34,266 bases of DNA from Candidatus Geothermarchaeota archaeon (lineage in GTDB: Archaea; Thermoproteota; Nitrososphaeria; Geothermarchaeales; JDFR-13): the NCBI GenBank assembly GCA_015522055.1, contig WAMZ01000157.1, forward strand, positions 1 to 34,266, given 5' to 3'. The notes under the pieces were generated by a model. The model saw only the letters and a program-made list of their open reading frames with translations, was not told where the DNA came from and did not search any database. A program made the position numbers and the translations under genes. Positions 1-10,110 of the stretch are shown here, piece after piece; within the stretch, counting starts at the first letter, position 1, and the number at the start of each line of letters is the position of its first letter.

Positions 1-86
1 GTATAGTTGGTAATTGTAAATGAATATAAAGATTTTTATATAAAAAATGTACTCTAAAATTATGAAAAAGAATTTTATAAATAAAT

Positions 87-1988
87 GTGTCTAAAATGAA
101 TAACAATGAATATTTGTGGATGGAGGACATTAAATCGAATAAGGTGTTGGAGTTTGTTGATAACTTGAACGCGGAATTCAATGAACTAGTAGGTGATTTG
201 AGGCACACTATTGCAGAGGGCATCAGTAAATACTATAATGTCGAGAAGGTTGACTATGCATTTGGGTTCCGCGACGGTGTTTTCATACTTGTGAATACTG
301 GTAAGGTCCATAAAGTTATCAGGTATACTCATGATGGGGAGCTTATAGAGATTATTTCCAGCGATAAAATTGGTAAGGAAGTGATGTTTCTCGCAGCCCT
401 ACCTAGTTGGGATGGAAGCGTAATGTGCCTATTCTATACCACTGGTAGCGATAGAGGGTTCTTTAGATTCATGGAGGTTGATAGTGGCTCAGTAATATAC
501 GAATTTAGGGACTTTTTATCACAAATCTTTTGGCTTGACAACAATAGGTATCTATATATACGTGCCTATAGGGATAGGCCTACTCCGGATGGTGTAAAGC
601 CTCCTGCATATAGAGTCTACCTGAGGGAGCTTGGTTCTGATAAGGAGGAATTGGTTTTCGGGGAGGGTTTACCAACTAATTACCATATGTATGTGAATAG
701 GGACTATCGGCTCAGATGGATGTATCTTAATGTTAGGAGGGGGTGGACGGCGACAAGGGTTTATTGGAGTAGGTTCGGGGATGCATATGGCTGGAGATTG
801 TTGTATGATGCGGGGGAAAACTATGCATTCGCGTCTGGATATCTAGGTGGTAAGCATTTAGTGACCGTTTATGATGGGAATAAGCTGGGTAGGGTGGTTG
901 GTGTATCGGATAGTAAATATACAACTGTCTACCAGGAAGATACATACCCGGTATCGAATGCTTTTGTATACAGTGATAAGCTATTTTTAATTAGGTCTAT
1001 TCACGCTTCATCACATATATACATGTTGGATGATGATGGGTTACGTGAGGTTAGACTTGATATAGATGTCCCGATTACACTCAGGAACTTTGGGTGGACA
1101 AGTAGACATCTATTCTATATTGTCGAGAGTTTCTCTATACCATCGAGCCTCTACATGTTTAATGAGGATTTCACTGGGAGTAGGCCGATCTTTAGCTCGA
1201 AGGTTGATATTGATGTTGTTGTCGAAGAGGATTTCGTGGAATCCCATGACGGCGTGAATATCCACTATTTCATGGTGAGGAATAGGGATAGGGATGCGAA
1301 GATAGCATTGGTTCATGGATATGGTGGCTTCGGGATATCTATGACACCTTCGTATCTAGGTTATATACTGAAGTTTATTGAGGATGGGGGAGTGTATGTA
1401 TTGGCAAATCTACGTGGCGGCTGTGAGTATGGTGAGAAGTGGCATGAGATGGGTATGAAGGAGAAGAAGTTCAATGTGTTTTACGACTATTTGGCTGTTC
1501 TGAGGAGGCTGAGGGAGAAGGGCTATAAAATAATTGGCTTCGGGAGGAGCAACGGTGGATTGCTTATTACAGCCACATTGAATATGGATCCAGAGATTAT
1601 GGATTTAGCGATAGTAGGTTATCCCCTCACAGATATGCTCCGTTTTCATAAACTTTATATAGGGAGGCTGTGGACGACGGAGTATGGGAACCCAGACGAT
1701 CCTAAGGATAGGGAATATATATCTAGATACTCTCCAATCCACAATATTGGGGATGTATCTAGATATCCCCCGATACTTGTATATACTGGGCTGCATGATG
1801 ATAGGGTCCATCCATCACACGCATTTAGATATGTGGCTAAGATGAGGGATTTGGGAGCCAAGATCTACCTGAGAACCGATACTGTATCGGGGCATCTTGG
1901 TGCATCCCTGGAACGTAAGAAAGAAGAATATGTCGATATACTTTCCTTCATATATAGATTCTTCAAATTGGGGGATGGAGGCGCTTAA
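87..1988 (+). CDS. S9 family prolyl-oligopeptidase-like serine peptidase
   Basis: 633 aa; N-terminal beta-propeller-like region, then alpha/beta hydrolase with ANLRGGCEYGEKWHEMG, nucleophile GFGRSNGGLL, Asp region DDRVHPSHAF and His region SGHLGA. GTG start at 87, alternative ATG at 96. Confidence 0.9.
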   Translation: MSKMNNNEYLWMEDIKSNKVLEFVDNLNAEFNELVGDLRHTIAEGISKYYNVEKVDYAFGFRDGVFILVNTGKVHKVIRYTHDGELIEIISSDKIGKEVMFLAALPSWDGSVMCLFYTTGSDRGFFRFMEVDSGSVIYEFRDFLSQIFWLDNNRYLYIRAYRDRPTPDGVKPPAYRVYLRELGSDKEELVFGEGLPTNYHMYVNRDYRLRWMYLNVRRGWTATRVYWSRFGDAYGWRLLYDAGENYAFASGYLGGKHLVTVYDGNKLGRVVGVSDSKYTTVYQEDTYPVSNAFVYSDKLFLIRSIHASSHIYMLDDDGLREVRLDIDVPITLRNFGWTSRHLFYIVESFSIPSSLYMFNEDFTGSRPIFSSKVDIDVVVEEDFVESHDGVNIHYFMVRNRDRDAKIALVHGYGGFGISMTPSYLGYILKFIEDGGVYVLANLRGGCEYGEKWHEMGMKEKKFNVFYDYLAVLRRLREKGYKIIGFGRSNGGLLITATLNMDPEIMDLAIVGYPLTDMLRFHKLYIGRLWTTEYGNPDDPKDREYISRYSPIHNIGDVSRYPPILVYTGLHDDRVHPSHAFRYVAKMRDLGAKIYLRTDTVSGHLGASLERKKEEYVDILSFIYRFFKLGDGGA

Positions 1989-2152
1989 TTATATATCCTT
2001 TATAGTGAATATATATAGATTATATTTAATCAATAGATATTTCCTACATATATATAGTTAAGGATTTAAATATTAAGAAGTGAAATTTATAGATTGTCAA
2101 CTATTTCCCCTTTATTCTGCGTCTATGACCCTATATCTAGTTATTATGCGGG

Positions 2153-3640
2153 TTGGGTGGGATTATGAGAAGGGGACAGCTATCGTTAGTGACTGTAATA
2201 CTGTTGATTATCGCGTTGTTGGTCGGCGTCGCCGTAGGCTACTTCGCTATACCGAGGGGCCCGGCTGAGGATGTAGAGAAAATTATACAGGAGAGGGATC
2301 AGTTGAGGCAGAAGGTTGAGGAGCTTACAGCGATGCTTCAGCCTGGAGAGATCACGGTGAAGGTGTGGACCATAGGGCCTGACCCTCCATCTGAGTATAG
2401 GCTGAGGAACATCGAGATTGCCGCCGATATACTGAATTCCATGCTTGAGAAGCTTGGTGCCAATGTTACTGTCAAGATCGACGGAGAGTTCTTCGTGAGA
2501 CCTGTTGAGTGGGGAGAGTATAAGAACAATTTCTACCTAGCCTATCAGGCTGGTGAGGCACCAGATATTTATCTAACCGGGCATGAGGACATAGGCTTCC
2601 TAGCAGAGAACAACTATATTATACCGCTCGACGACTACATCAATGAGTATTGGGATGTGGTATACTATGACATTATCAGTACATTGTGGGACGCAGTGAA
2701 GTATAAGGGTAAGATATGGGCTGTTCCACAGGATACTGAGGCTAGGCCGATGTATTTCAGGAAGGATGTGCTGAGGGCACTTGGATGGTCTGAGGCTGAG
2801 ATAGAGGCCCTGCCTAAGAAGATTATGAGTGGTGAGTTCACATTATATGATCTTCTAGATTTGGCTAAGCAGGCGAAGGATGCTGGTCTCGTTGAGAGAG
2901 GTATACTGCATAGGGTTAAGGAGGGATACGACTATTTCCAGTTCTACCTCGGCTTCGGCGGTAGACTATGGGATGCCGATGCTGGTAAGATGGTGTTCAC
3001 CGAGGATGCATGGAGGAAGACTCTACAGTGGTTCTATGACGCTGTGTATGTCTATGGAGTTATTAGTCCAAACCAGTTCAGCGGAGACTGGGACAACGAC
3101 TTCCACTTCCCATTCACAGAGGGCAGAGCCCTATTCTTGAGCGGCGGTACTTGGCACAAGGGTGAGTGGATCCAGAAGGGACTACTTACTGAGGACCAGT
3201 TTAATGAGAATATTGGATATGCCCTGCATCCTGCTGGTGAGCCCGGTAAATCCCCAGTCACCCTTAGCCACCCATTGGTGTATACCATAACGAAGTTGGC
3301 CCAGGATAGGGGTGTTGCCGACATCGCATTTATACTGATAACTCTAGCTACCAGCCCACACTTGAATAGCTACCACTCGGTTAAGAGCGCACACCTAGCC
3401 ATACTATATAGCCAGATTAGCGACTCGAGATATGTCCAGGATCCATTCCTCCATGACGTGGCTTACATGCTTGAGTATACGACGTTCATACCGAATCATC
3501 CGAAGTGGGGTGACTATAGCAGAATCGTCTTCAACATATTGAGAGCTGTCGAGACCGGCGACCTTGGGCCCGACGACGCATTCCAGGAGCTTAAGAGCCA
3601 GATACAGAGTGAGTTGGGCGACGCCGTAATATTCGAGTGA
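2153..3640 (+). CDS. ABC transporter extracellular solute-binding protein (family 1, carbohydrate type)
   Basis: 495 aa; N-terminal hydrophobic signal/anchor (LSLVTVILLIIALLVGVAVGYFAI), periplasmic-binding-protein-like body, followed immediately by two permeases. ATG at 2165 is a likelier start than TTG at 2153. Confidence 0.85.
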   Translation: MGGIMRRGQLSLVTVILLIIALLVGVAVGYFAIPRGPAEDVEKIIQERDQLRQKVEELTAMLQPGEITVKVWTIGPDPPSEYRLRNIEIAADILNSMLEKLGANVTVKIDGEFFVRPVEWGEYKNNFYLAYQAGEAPDIYLTGHEDIGFLAENNYIIPLDDYINEYWDVVYYDIISTLWDAVKYKGKIWAVPQDTEARPMYFRKDVLRALGWSEAEIEALPKKIMSGEFTLYDLLDLAKQAKDAGLVERGILHRVKEGYDYFQFYLGFGGRLWDADAGKMVFTEDAWRKTLQWFYDAVYVYGVISPNQFSGDWDNDFHFPFTEGRALFLSGGTWHKGEWIQKGLLTEDQFNENIGYALHPAGEPGKSPVTLSHPLVYTITKLAQDRGVADIAFILITLATSPHLNSYHSVKSAHLAILYSQISDSRYVQDPFLHDVAYMLEYTTFIPNHPKWGDYSRIVFNILRAVETGDLGPDDAFQELKSQIQSELGDAVIFE

Positions 3641-4611
3641 CGTCCCCCACCACTTTTTATAATGGTGATAGGGATTTGGCGACACTGACTACGTTAAGGA
3701 TTAGGCGTAAGGTTTTCAAAGGTTATTTAGCCGTCTTTCTTATACCGAGCCTGACATTTATAGCCGTATTCTTCCTCCTGCCAGTCATATTAACGTTCCT
3801 AATAGGTCTTACGGATATGGATTACTCCTTCAAGTGGAACTGGATATGGTTGGATAATTATATTAAGATACTCAGTGATAGGTGGGCATATAAGATAATG
3901 ATGAATACATTTTTCTACGTATTCTCGACTCTAACATTCTTCAATGTTGGATTGGCCCTCTTAATATCAATAGCGACTACACATGTAAATGAACTCGTGG
4001 GCTCGGCTTTCAGGGCCCTGTGGCTCCTCCCCCGTATAACTCCATCCACGGTCTATGCATTGCTCTGGCTATGGGCAGCCCGGGGTGAGGAGTATAGCCT
4101 ATTCAATTGGATATTAGGCTTCTTTGGATTTAAGCCTATTGATTGGAGGCTTACGCATCCCTGGCTAATTGTCATACTTGTAAATGGATTTGTCGGAACT
4201 AGCTTCGGTATGATTATATTTACTGCCGCCCTAAAGAGTATCCCGGAGGATTATATCAGGGCTGCGAAGGTGGATGGTGCATCGACGCTGCAAATCATTA
4301 GGCATATCGAGTTACCTCTAATAAAGTGGCCGTTATTATTTGTAACTGCCTATCAGACTCTCTCCCTATTCACCAGCTATGAATATATATTGTTGGTCAC
4401 TAATGGAGGACCTGGACTATATACTACTGAGGTATGGGCTCTATATTCATATCACCTGGCATTCGCACAGTATGGCGGTATAGTTAAGTTTGGATATGGT
4501 GCTGCCCTAGCAACGATCCTAGTTATTATTGGCATCATTATGAGCATTATATATCTAAAGATGTTTAGGTTCAGTGAGTTGATGACGGAGCCCAAGATAG
4601 AGGTGGTATAG
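3637..4611 (+). CDS. ABC sugar transporter permease (MalF/UgpA-like)
   Basis: 324 aa, multiple TM helices, EAA-type loop (IPEDYIRAAKVDGASTLQIIRHIELPLIKW); overlaps the stop of the upstream binding-protein gene. Confidence 0.88.
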   Translation: MTSPTTFYNGDRDLATLTTLRIRRKVFKGYLAVFLIPSLTFIAVFFLLPVILTFLIGLTDMDYSFKWNWIWLDNYIKILSDRWAYKIMMNTFFYVFSTLTFFNVGLALLISIATTHVNELVGSAFRALWLLPRITPSTVYALLWLWAARGEEYSLFNWILGFFGFKPIDWRLTHPWLIVILVNGFVGTSFGMIIFTAALKSIPEDYIRAAKVDGASTLQIIRHIELPLIKWPLLFVTAYQTLSLFTSYEYILLVTNGGPGLYTTEVWALYSYHLAFAQYGGIVKFGYGAALATILVIIGIIMSIIYLKMFRFSELMTEPKIEVV

Positions 4612-4612
4612 G

Positions 4613-5455
4613 GTGAAGGTGGGCAGAATAATTACATATACATTCCTCATATTGATAACTATGCCCATTATACTATTGTATGTCCTTCTATTCCTCCAGA
4701 GTATATCTACTAGGCTAGATGGAATTATTCCAAGGGGGTTCACGTTATCCAATTGGGAGTTCCTGAGCACGGGAGATATTATTATTCCTGGGACGACCTT
4801 CAGCTACTATCCTAATCTCTATCTTGTATTGGGAAATACATTCCTATTGGCGATTCTAATTGCCCTCTTGGAAGTTGTTTTCTCATCATTGGCTGGATAT
4901 GCCCTATCTAGATATAGGTTTAGGGGTAGGTCCAAGCTACTTACATTGACGATTATACTGCATGCTTTCCCCGGCATAACCCTATTAATTGCCCTATTCT
5001 ATGTATTGAATGCCCTTAAGCTCTATAACACTTTGACTGGTGTAATCATTGTTAAGGTGGCGCTGGATCTCCCTCTGGGCATATGGATTATGAAGGGGTT
5101 CTTTGACTCGGTTCCATGGGATATTGAGATGAGTGCTTTGGTCGATGGGACAACGAGGCTCGGGGCTTGGTGGAGGGTCATTATGCCTAATGTTAGGAAT
5201 GGATTGATGGCCGTACTTATCTTCGGCTTCTTATCGGGGTGGAGCGAGTTTATCTATGTGTTGACATTCATCGCGTCCCAAGATTATTGGACGCTGAGTA
5301 TGCTTGTATATGCATTGACTACCGGCGAGTATTCATATATAAATCCGGGTGTGACTGCTACGGTGGCGATAATATACATGATTCCAGTTGTAATATTCTT
5401 CCTATTCGCCCAGAAATACCTGCTCAGGATACAAATTGCTGCCAAGGGGGTCTGA
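4613..5455 (+). CDS. ABC sugar transporter permease (MalG/UgpE-like)
   Basis: 280 aa, multiple TM helices, EAA loop (VPWDIEMSALVDGTTRLGAWWRVIMPNVRNG); directly follows the first permease. Confidence 0.88.
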   Translation: MKVGRIITYTFLILITMPIILLYVLLFLQSISTRLDGIIPRGFTLSNWEFLSTGDIIIPGTTFSYYPNLYLVLGNTFLLAILIALLEVVFSSLAGYALSRYRFRGRSKLLTLTIILHAFPGITLLIALFYVLNALKLYNTLTGVIIVKVALDLPLGIWIMKGFFDSVPWDIEMSALVDGTTRLGAWWRVIMPNVRNGLMAVLIFGFLSGWSEFIYVLTFIASQDYWTLSMLVYALTTGEYSYINPGVTATVAIIYMIPVVIFFLFAQKYLLRIQIAAKGV

Positions 5456-5462
5456 ATCTAGT

Positions 5463-6542
5463 CTAGAGTATCACCTTACCTGTCTTCTTATCGAAGAAGT
5501 GTAGCCTCGTGGTATCGAAGGTGAACTTTATCTTATCACCTTCATTCACATCCTCTTCCCCGGGGACCAATGCCCTTATGATACCGGCCCCTATATCGAT
5601 GTGGACGATCTTATCCCTACCGAGCGGCTCAACTACATAGACCTTCCCCGTATATTCCCCACGTTTAATATGTATATGTTCTGGCCTAACTGCAAGTATG
5701 ATATCTTCACCCTCATCTATATGATCCAAGATGCCTATATACTCCTTAGGTATCTTGAATATATAGTCAATTCCATCAAGTATTAGGTCTCCATCTTGTC
5801 TCCTTATAGTTCCCTCTATGAAGTTTATCGGTACGCTCCCGATGAATCCAGCTACGAATAGATTGGCTGGCCTATTATACAGTTCGTCGGGGGTCCCATA
5901 TTGTTGGAGCTTACCCTTATTGAGCACGGCTATCCTATCCGACATCGTCATGGCCTCCACTTGATCATGTGTTACATATATTGTTGTTATCCCCAGCTCC
6001 CTCTGTAGGTGTTTGAGCTCAGCCCTCATCTGTATTCTGAGTTTTGCATCGAGGTTTGATAGTGGCTCATCCATTAGGAATATATCCGGCTCCTTCACGA
6101 GCGCTCTAGCTAAGGCGACTCGCTGTTGCTGCCCCCCACTCAGCTGACCAGGCTTTCTATCTAATAATTCATAGATACCTAGCATTCTTGCTACCCTAAC
6201 AACCCTATTTCTGATCTCATTCTTAGGAACCTTCTTGAGTTTCAGTGGGAAGGCTATGTTGTCAAATACACTCATATGGGGGTAGAGTGCGTAGCTTTGG
6301 AATACCATGCCTACGTTCCTGTCCCTAGGCTCGACATCATTCATGACTCTATCGTCGAAATATATATAGCCCTTTGTGGGTTTGTATATCCCAGCCACCA
6401 TTAGGAGTGTCGTCGTCTTTCCACATCCACTAGGCCCCAATAGTGATATGAATTCGCCGTCTTTTATCTCGAGGTTTAGGTTATCAACCGCCTTTACTTT
6501 CCCAAAATGCTTTGATAGATTTTCCAATCTAACTCTAACCAT
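5463..6542 (-). CDS. ABC sugar transporter ATPase (MalK/UgpC-like)
   Basis: 359 aa; Walker A GPSGCGKTT, signature LSGGQQQRVALARAL, Walker B DIFLMDEPLSNLDAKLR, C-terminal TOBE-like domain. Convergent with the permease genes. Confidence 0.93.
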   Translation of the reverse strand: MVRVRLENLSKHFGKVKAVDNLNLEIKDGEFISLLGPSGCGKTTTLLMVAGIYKPTKGYIYFDDRVMNDVEPRDRNVGMVFQSYALYPHMSVFDNIAFPLKLKKVPKNEIRNRVVRVARMLGIYELLDRKPGQLSGGQQQRVALARALVKEPDIFLMDEPLSNLDAKLRIQMRAELKHLQRELGITTIYVTHDQVEAMTMSDRIAVLNKGKLQQYGTPDELYNRPANLFVAGFIGSVPINFIEGTIRRQDGDLILDGIDYIFKIPKEYIGILDHIDEGEDIILAVRPEHIHIKRGEYTGKVYVVEPLGRDKIVHIDIGAGIIRALVPGEEDVNEGDKIKFTFDTTRLHFFDKKTGKVIL

Positions 6543-6735
6543 CCCCCATCACCTAGTTCTCAGATGGTTATTGAATTAGAGCGTGAGTATAGAATCTATT
6601 CATTTAGTGTAAACTTCAATTTGTCTATTATACAAATTGACTTGTCTTAGATATAAATGATAATAATTATAGATTAAACAATGCCTAAGATAAATAGATA
6701 AAATCTTATATGAGACGGAGGGACTTGATGTTTTT

Positions 6736-7995
6736 ATGAATAGGAAGAATCTCTCCATTGCTATTATTCTCCTTATACTGGCAATAGCCACAGTTGTGGT
6801 ATTCCAAGGTCTTTGGGTGCCTAACCGATCTATACCTAAGACGGTTGAATCTCCCTCGGATGCATCTACTCCATCTGTATTGAACCATACCCCATTCGGT
6901 ATACATATTAATTTAATCGATACGGATCCTCTAGCCATCTCATTTATCTGGGTAACTCTATCACCGACGAATGCATCTATTCTCGAGGTAACATTCGATA
7001 ATGGTACCGTTGTGAGGCTGGCTGGGGTTCAGAGGGAGTATAAGGGTGTTTATTGGCATAGAGTTATACTTACTGGATTAGTCCCAGGTGAGGCATTCTC
7101 CTATAGGGTTGGTGACCCCGAGTTATCTATGAGTGATGAATTTAAGGTGAAGCTCCCGGATAACGAGGGGCCACTTACATTTACCGTATATGGTGACCAG
7201 GGTATCAATAAGTATTCTAGGATGGCTGTATCTACAGCCCTGTCATTTAATCCTGCCTTCAATTTCCATGTAGGGGATCTATCCTATGGTGGTGCCAATG
7301 TAGATATCTGGCTTAAATGGTTCTCTATTATTGAACCTCTTGCGGCTACTAGGCCCTACATAGTGGCTGTAGGTAATCATGAGTATGATGGTGAGGGTGA
7401 TTTAAGCGATATAAATATTTATATCGGGTCCCCAGATGAATCGTTTAACTACTGGTTTGTATGGTCCAATGCCTTCTTCTTAGTGATTAACCTCGGTCCA
7501 GAGGATGATGCGGTATTATCGACTGACATATATAACTGGGTTAGAGACTCGTTAGGCTATGCTTCACGGTTGGATGTTGTTAAATGGAAATTCGTCTTCC
7601 TTCATTACCCCCCATATAGCTCTGGAGTAGCCCATGGCTCTGCACCAATAACTGAGTCTCTAATGGAATTGTTTGATGAGTATGGTGTCGATATCGTATT
7701 TGCCGGGCATGAACACAATTATGAGAGGACCTACCCTATATACAATGGAGCCGTGGTTTCACGGAATGACTCTCTATACATCAATCCCGGGGGAACGATA
7801 TATGTAGTTGTGGGGGGCGCTGGTGGGGGGCTCTACAAAGATTTTATTGAGCCTCAGCCGGAGTGGTCGTTTTATAGGGAGGCGAGATACTCGATCGGTG
7901 TCGTGGAGATTAGGGGGGACACACTTGTATTCAAGGCTGTAGATAGCCAGACTGGTGAGGTTTTCGATGAGTTCATTATTATCAAAAAGGATTAG
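6736..7995 (+). CDS. Purple-acid-phosphatase-like metallophosphoesterase, secreted or membrane anchored
   Basis: 419 aa; N-terminal hydrophobic segment, then metallophosphoesterase motifs VYGDQG, HVGDLSYGG, AVGNHEY, FLHYPPY, FAGHEHNYERT. Confidence 0.87.
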   Translation: MNRKNLSIAIILLILAIATVVVFQGLWVPNRSIPKTVESPSDASTPSVLNHTPFGIHINLIDTDPLAISFIWVTLSPTNASILEVTFDNGTVVRLAGVQREYKGVYWHRVILTGLVPGEAFSYRVGDPELSMSDEFKVKLPDNEGPLTFTVYGDQGINKYSRMAVSTALSFNPAFNFHVGDLSYGGANVDIWLKWFSIIEPLAATRPYIVAVGNHEYDGEGDLSDINIYIGSPDESFNYWFVWSNAFFLVINLGPEDDAVLSTDIYNWVRDSLGYASRLDVVKWKFVFLHYPPYSSGVAHGSAPITESLMELFDEYGVDIVFAGHEHNYERTYPIYNGAVVSRNDSLYINPGGTIYVVVGGAGGGLYKDFIEPQPEWSFYREARYSIGVVEIRGDTLVFKAVDSQTGEVFDEFIIIKKD

Positions 7996-8040
7996 ATTTA
8001 GCTCCATCCACCGCGCTGGTTTCATGGAGCCCATTTACCC

Positions 8041-8913
8041 TTAAATATTTCTTAGGATGTCGTCTAGCGACTCCTCACCTTCCCAGAATCTGTCGATTAT
8101 GTGTATCCCATCGAGGGTAATCTCAATCAATCTACGCTCTACGTTATCCAGTTCTTCCTTATCCATGGGTGACTTTAATGTGGTGAATATTCCACCTACA
8201 TAGTATCTTGTACCCAGCCCCTTCTCCGAGGCGAGTTTATTGAAGTAGTCTCTGTAGATTGGTAGGAGGCTTGCCTCCATCTCGGTCGCTAATACACCTA
8301 TATCCCTGTATGCCTTAAATTTCTTATAATGCTCCTCACCGATAGGGCTATTGTGGTAACCTTCGTAGAAATATAAGTCGTCCTTAGAGTGTGTCTTACC
8401 TAGAAATAGATTACTGCCCAGTCGTAGGCCCTTCTTTATGCTGGCTTTTGTTAATGAGAGATATATAACTGGATCCATATCTGCTGGATATTCACTGTAG
8501 ATAACTTTATTCGAGACTGATTCGTCTCTGACCACCGCAGTGGGTATTATTACTGAGTAGGGTGGTATGTATTGCTGGAAGGGGCCTGATGTCCCTACCC
8601 TAATTATATGTACCTTATTATTTGTTTCCAACGATAGAGCCATTACTTCCGCTAATGTTATCCCCATACTCCCTACACCCATGCCGCTTGTGAATCCCAG
8701 TATATCAACCCCATCATGGGTGCCACGTACCCATTTAAGCCCCCTTCTAGGTGTATGTATCTTGGCATCCTCGAGTAGCGTGTATAGAATCTCTATCCTT
8801 CTAGGTGAACCTGCATTTATTATATACCGTGCAATGTCTTCCCTTTTTAGTTCTAGATGATATGAAGATCCGTCCCTCCAGCTAAATATTAATCCTTCAT
8901 AGAATTTCTCCAT
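8041..8913 (-). CDS. Nucleoside phosphorylase (uridine/purine phosphorylase family)
   Basis: 290 aa; PNP/UDP family signatures (GFTSGMGVGSMGITLAEV, RVGTSGPFQ, ATEMEASLL). Confidence 0.82.
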   Translation of the reverse strand: MEKFYEGLIFSWRDGSSYHLELKREDIARYIINAGSPRRIEILYTLLEDAKIHTPRRGLKWVRGTHDGVDILGFTSGMGVGSMGITLAEVMALSLETNNKVHIIRVGTSGPFQQYIPPYSVIIPTAVVRDESVSNKVIYSEYPADMDPVIYLSLTKASIKKGLRLGSNLFLGKTHSKDDLYFYEGYHNSPIGEEHYKKFKAYRDIGVLATEMEASLLPIYRDYFNKLASEKGLGTRYYVGGIFTTLKSPMDKEELDNVERRLIEITLDGIHIIDRFWEGEESLDDILRNI

Positions 8914-9016
8914 GGTAAATATTATTGTTAGTCATTTAATTTTAGGTTAATCTGGTTAGTGATATAACATAGTTATAAATTTATATTAATAACACTAAAC
9001 AATATATTGGTGTGGT

Positions 9017-9253
9017 ATGAGGCGAATAGATTTAAGAGATATTAAGGATATGGAGTGTAGCAAGTCTAAGCTGGAGACATTCCAGATCCATATTGTTGCC
9101 AATGCGGATATTGGTGAGGAGCTGGAGGTTGTTGTTGGGAAGGAGGATGTGTGGGAGGCTCTACAAGAGATGGGCGAGGATTATGGTTATGAGGTTATAG
9201 AAGCCCGTAAAGTTAGTGATGATGAATATATAGTTAGGATTAGGATTGTATAG
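9017..9253 (+). CDS. Small TusA/SirA-like protein (putative)
   Basis: 78 aa; layout xDLRxxxxxC...GEELEVVVGKEDVWEALQEMGEDYGYEVIEARKVSDDEYIVRI matches TusA-fold proteins, but the CPxP motif is degenerate (ECSKSK). Upstream of sufCBD. Confidence 0.55.
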   Translation: MRRIDLRDIKDMECSKSKLETFQIHIVANADIGEELEVVVGKEDVWEALQEMGEDYGYEVIEARKVSDDEYIVRIRIV

Positions 9254-9348
9254 CCGATATATATTTCTGTCATCCTAATCTGTTAAATATATTTAAATAT
9301 TCCCATGCCATATCTTTATATAACAGTGTTATTTTAGGTAGATATGCT

Positions 9349-10110
9349 ATGTTGGAGGTTAAAGACCTTTCTGTTGGCATTAAAGCTGACAGGATAAAGA
9401 ATATCCTTTATAATGTATCGTTAACTGTGGAGCCCGGCGAGGTCCATGCGATAATGGGTCCCAATGGCAGTGGTAAGACTAGTCTCCTATATAGCATAAT
9501 GGGGCATCCAAGATACGTTATACTGAAGGGTCAGGTGCTCTTGGATGGTGAGGATATTACTGGGCTGCCTCCTGAGGAGAGGAGTCTTAAGGGCTTGATG
9601 CTCAGTTTCCAACACCCGGTTGAGGTTGAGGGGGTTAGGCTGTCTACTTTACTTATAGCTGCTTGGAATAAGAGGAGGGGTGAGGCGGATCTCTTGAAGA
9701 TTGGGGATGCGAGGATGCTTAGGGATATGAGGCAATTGGCTTCCAGGGTTGGGTTGAAGCCTGAGTTCCTTAGGCGCGATGTTAATGTTGGTTTTAGTGG
9801 TGGTGAGAGGAAGAGGAGTGAGTTGTTCCAGGCTCTATTTCTAAGGCCTAAATATATGCTTCTCGATGAGCCTGATACGGGTCTGGATATAGATGGTGTG
9901 AAGCTGATTGCGGAGAATATATCTAGGATAGCTGAGGATGGCGTGGGTGTACTACTGGTCACTCACTATGCTAGGATACTGAATTATGTGAGGCCTGATA
10001 AGGTTAGTGTGATTGTGAATGGCCGTATAGTTGACACTGGTGGTCCAGAGCTTGCAGAGAGGATTGATAGAGAGGGGTATAAGAGTTATGGGGTGATAGA
10101 GGTTGACTGA
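9349..10110 (+). CDS. sufC: Fe-S cluster assembly ATPase SufC
   Basis: 253 aa; Walker A GPNGSGKTS, FSGGERKRSELFQAL, LLDEPDTGLDIDGVK; followed by sufB. Confidence 0.95.
   Translation: MLEVKDLSVGIKADRIKNILYNVSLTVEPGEVHAIMGPNGSGKTSLLYSIMGHPRYVILKGQVLLDGEDITGLPPEERSLKGLMLSFQHPVEVEGVRLSTLLIAAWNKRRGEADLLKIGDARMLRDMRQLASRVGLKPEFLRRDVNVGFSGGERKRSELFQALFLRPKYMLLDEPDTGLDIDGVKLIAENISRIAEDGVGVLLVTHYARILNYVRPDKVSVIVNGRIVDTGGPELAERIDREGYKSYGVIEVD

Noticed and set aside
1989-2152. AT-rich repeated tatata tracts before the sugar-binding-protein gene, considered as repeat or CRISPR leader
   Set aside because: No regularly spaced direct repeats; consistent with ordinary archaeal AT-rich promoter DNA.
9531-9962. 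143-aa antisense ORF within sufC
   Set aside because: Ser/Pro/Leu-rich mirror of the conserved SufC coding sequence; no independent support.
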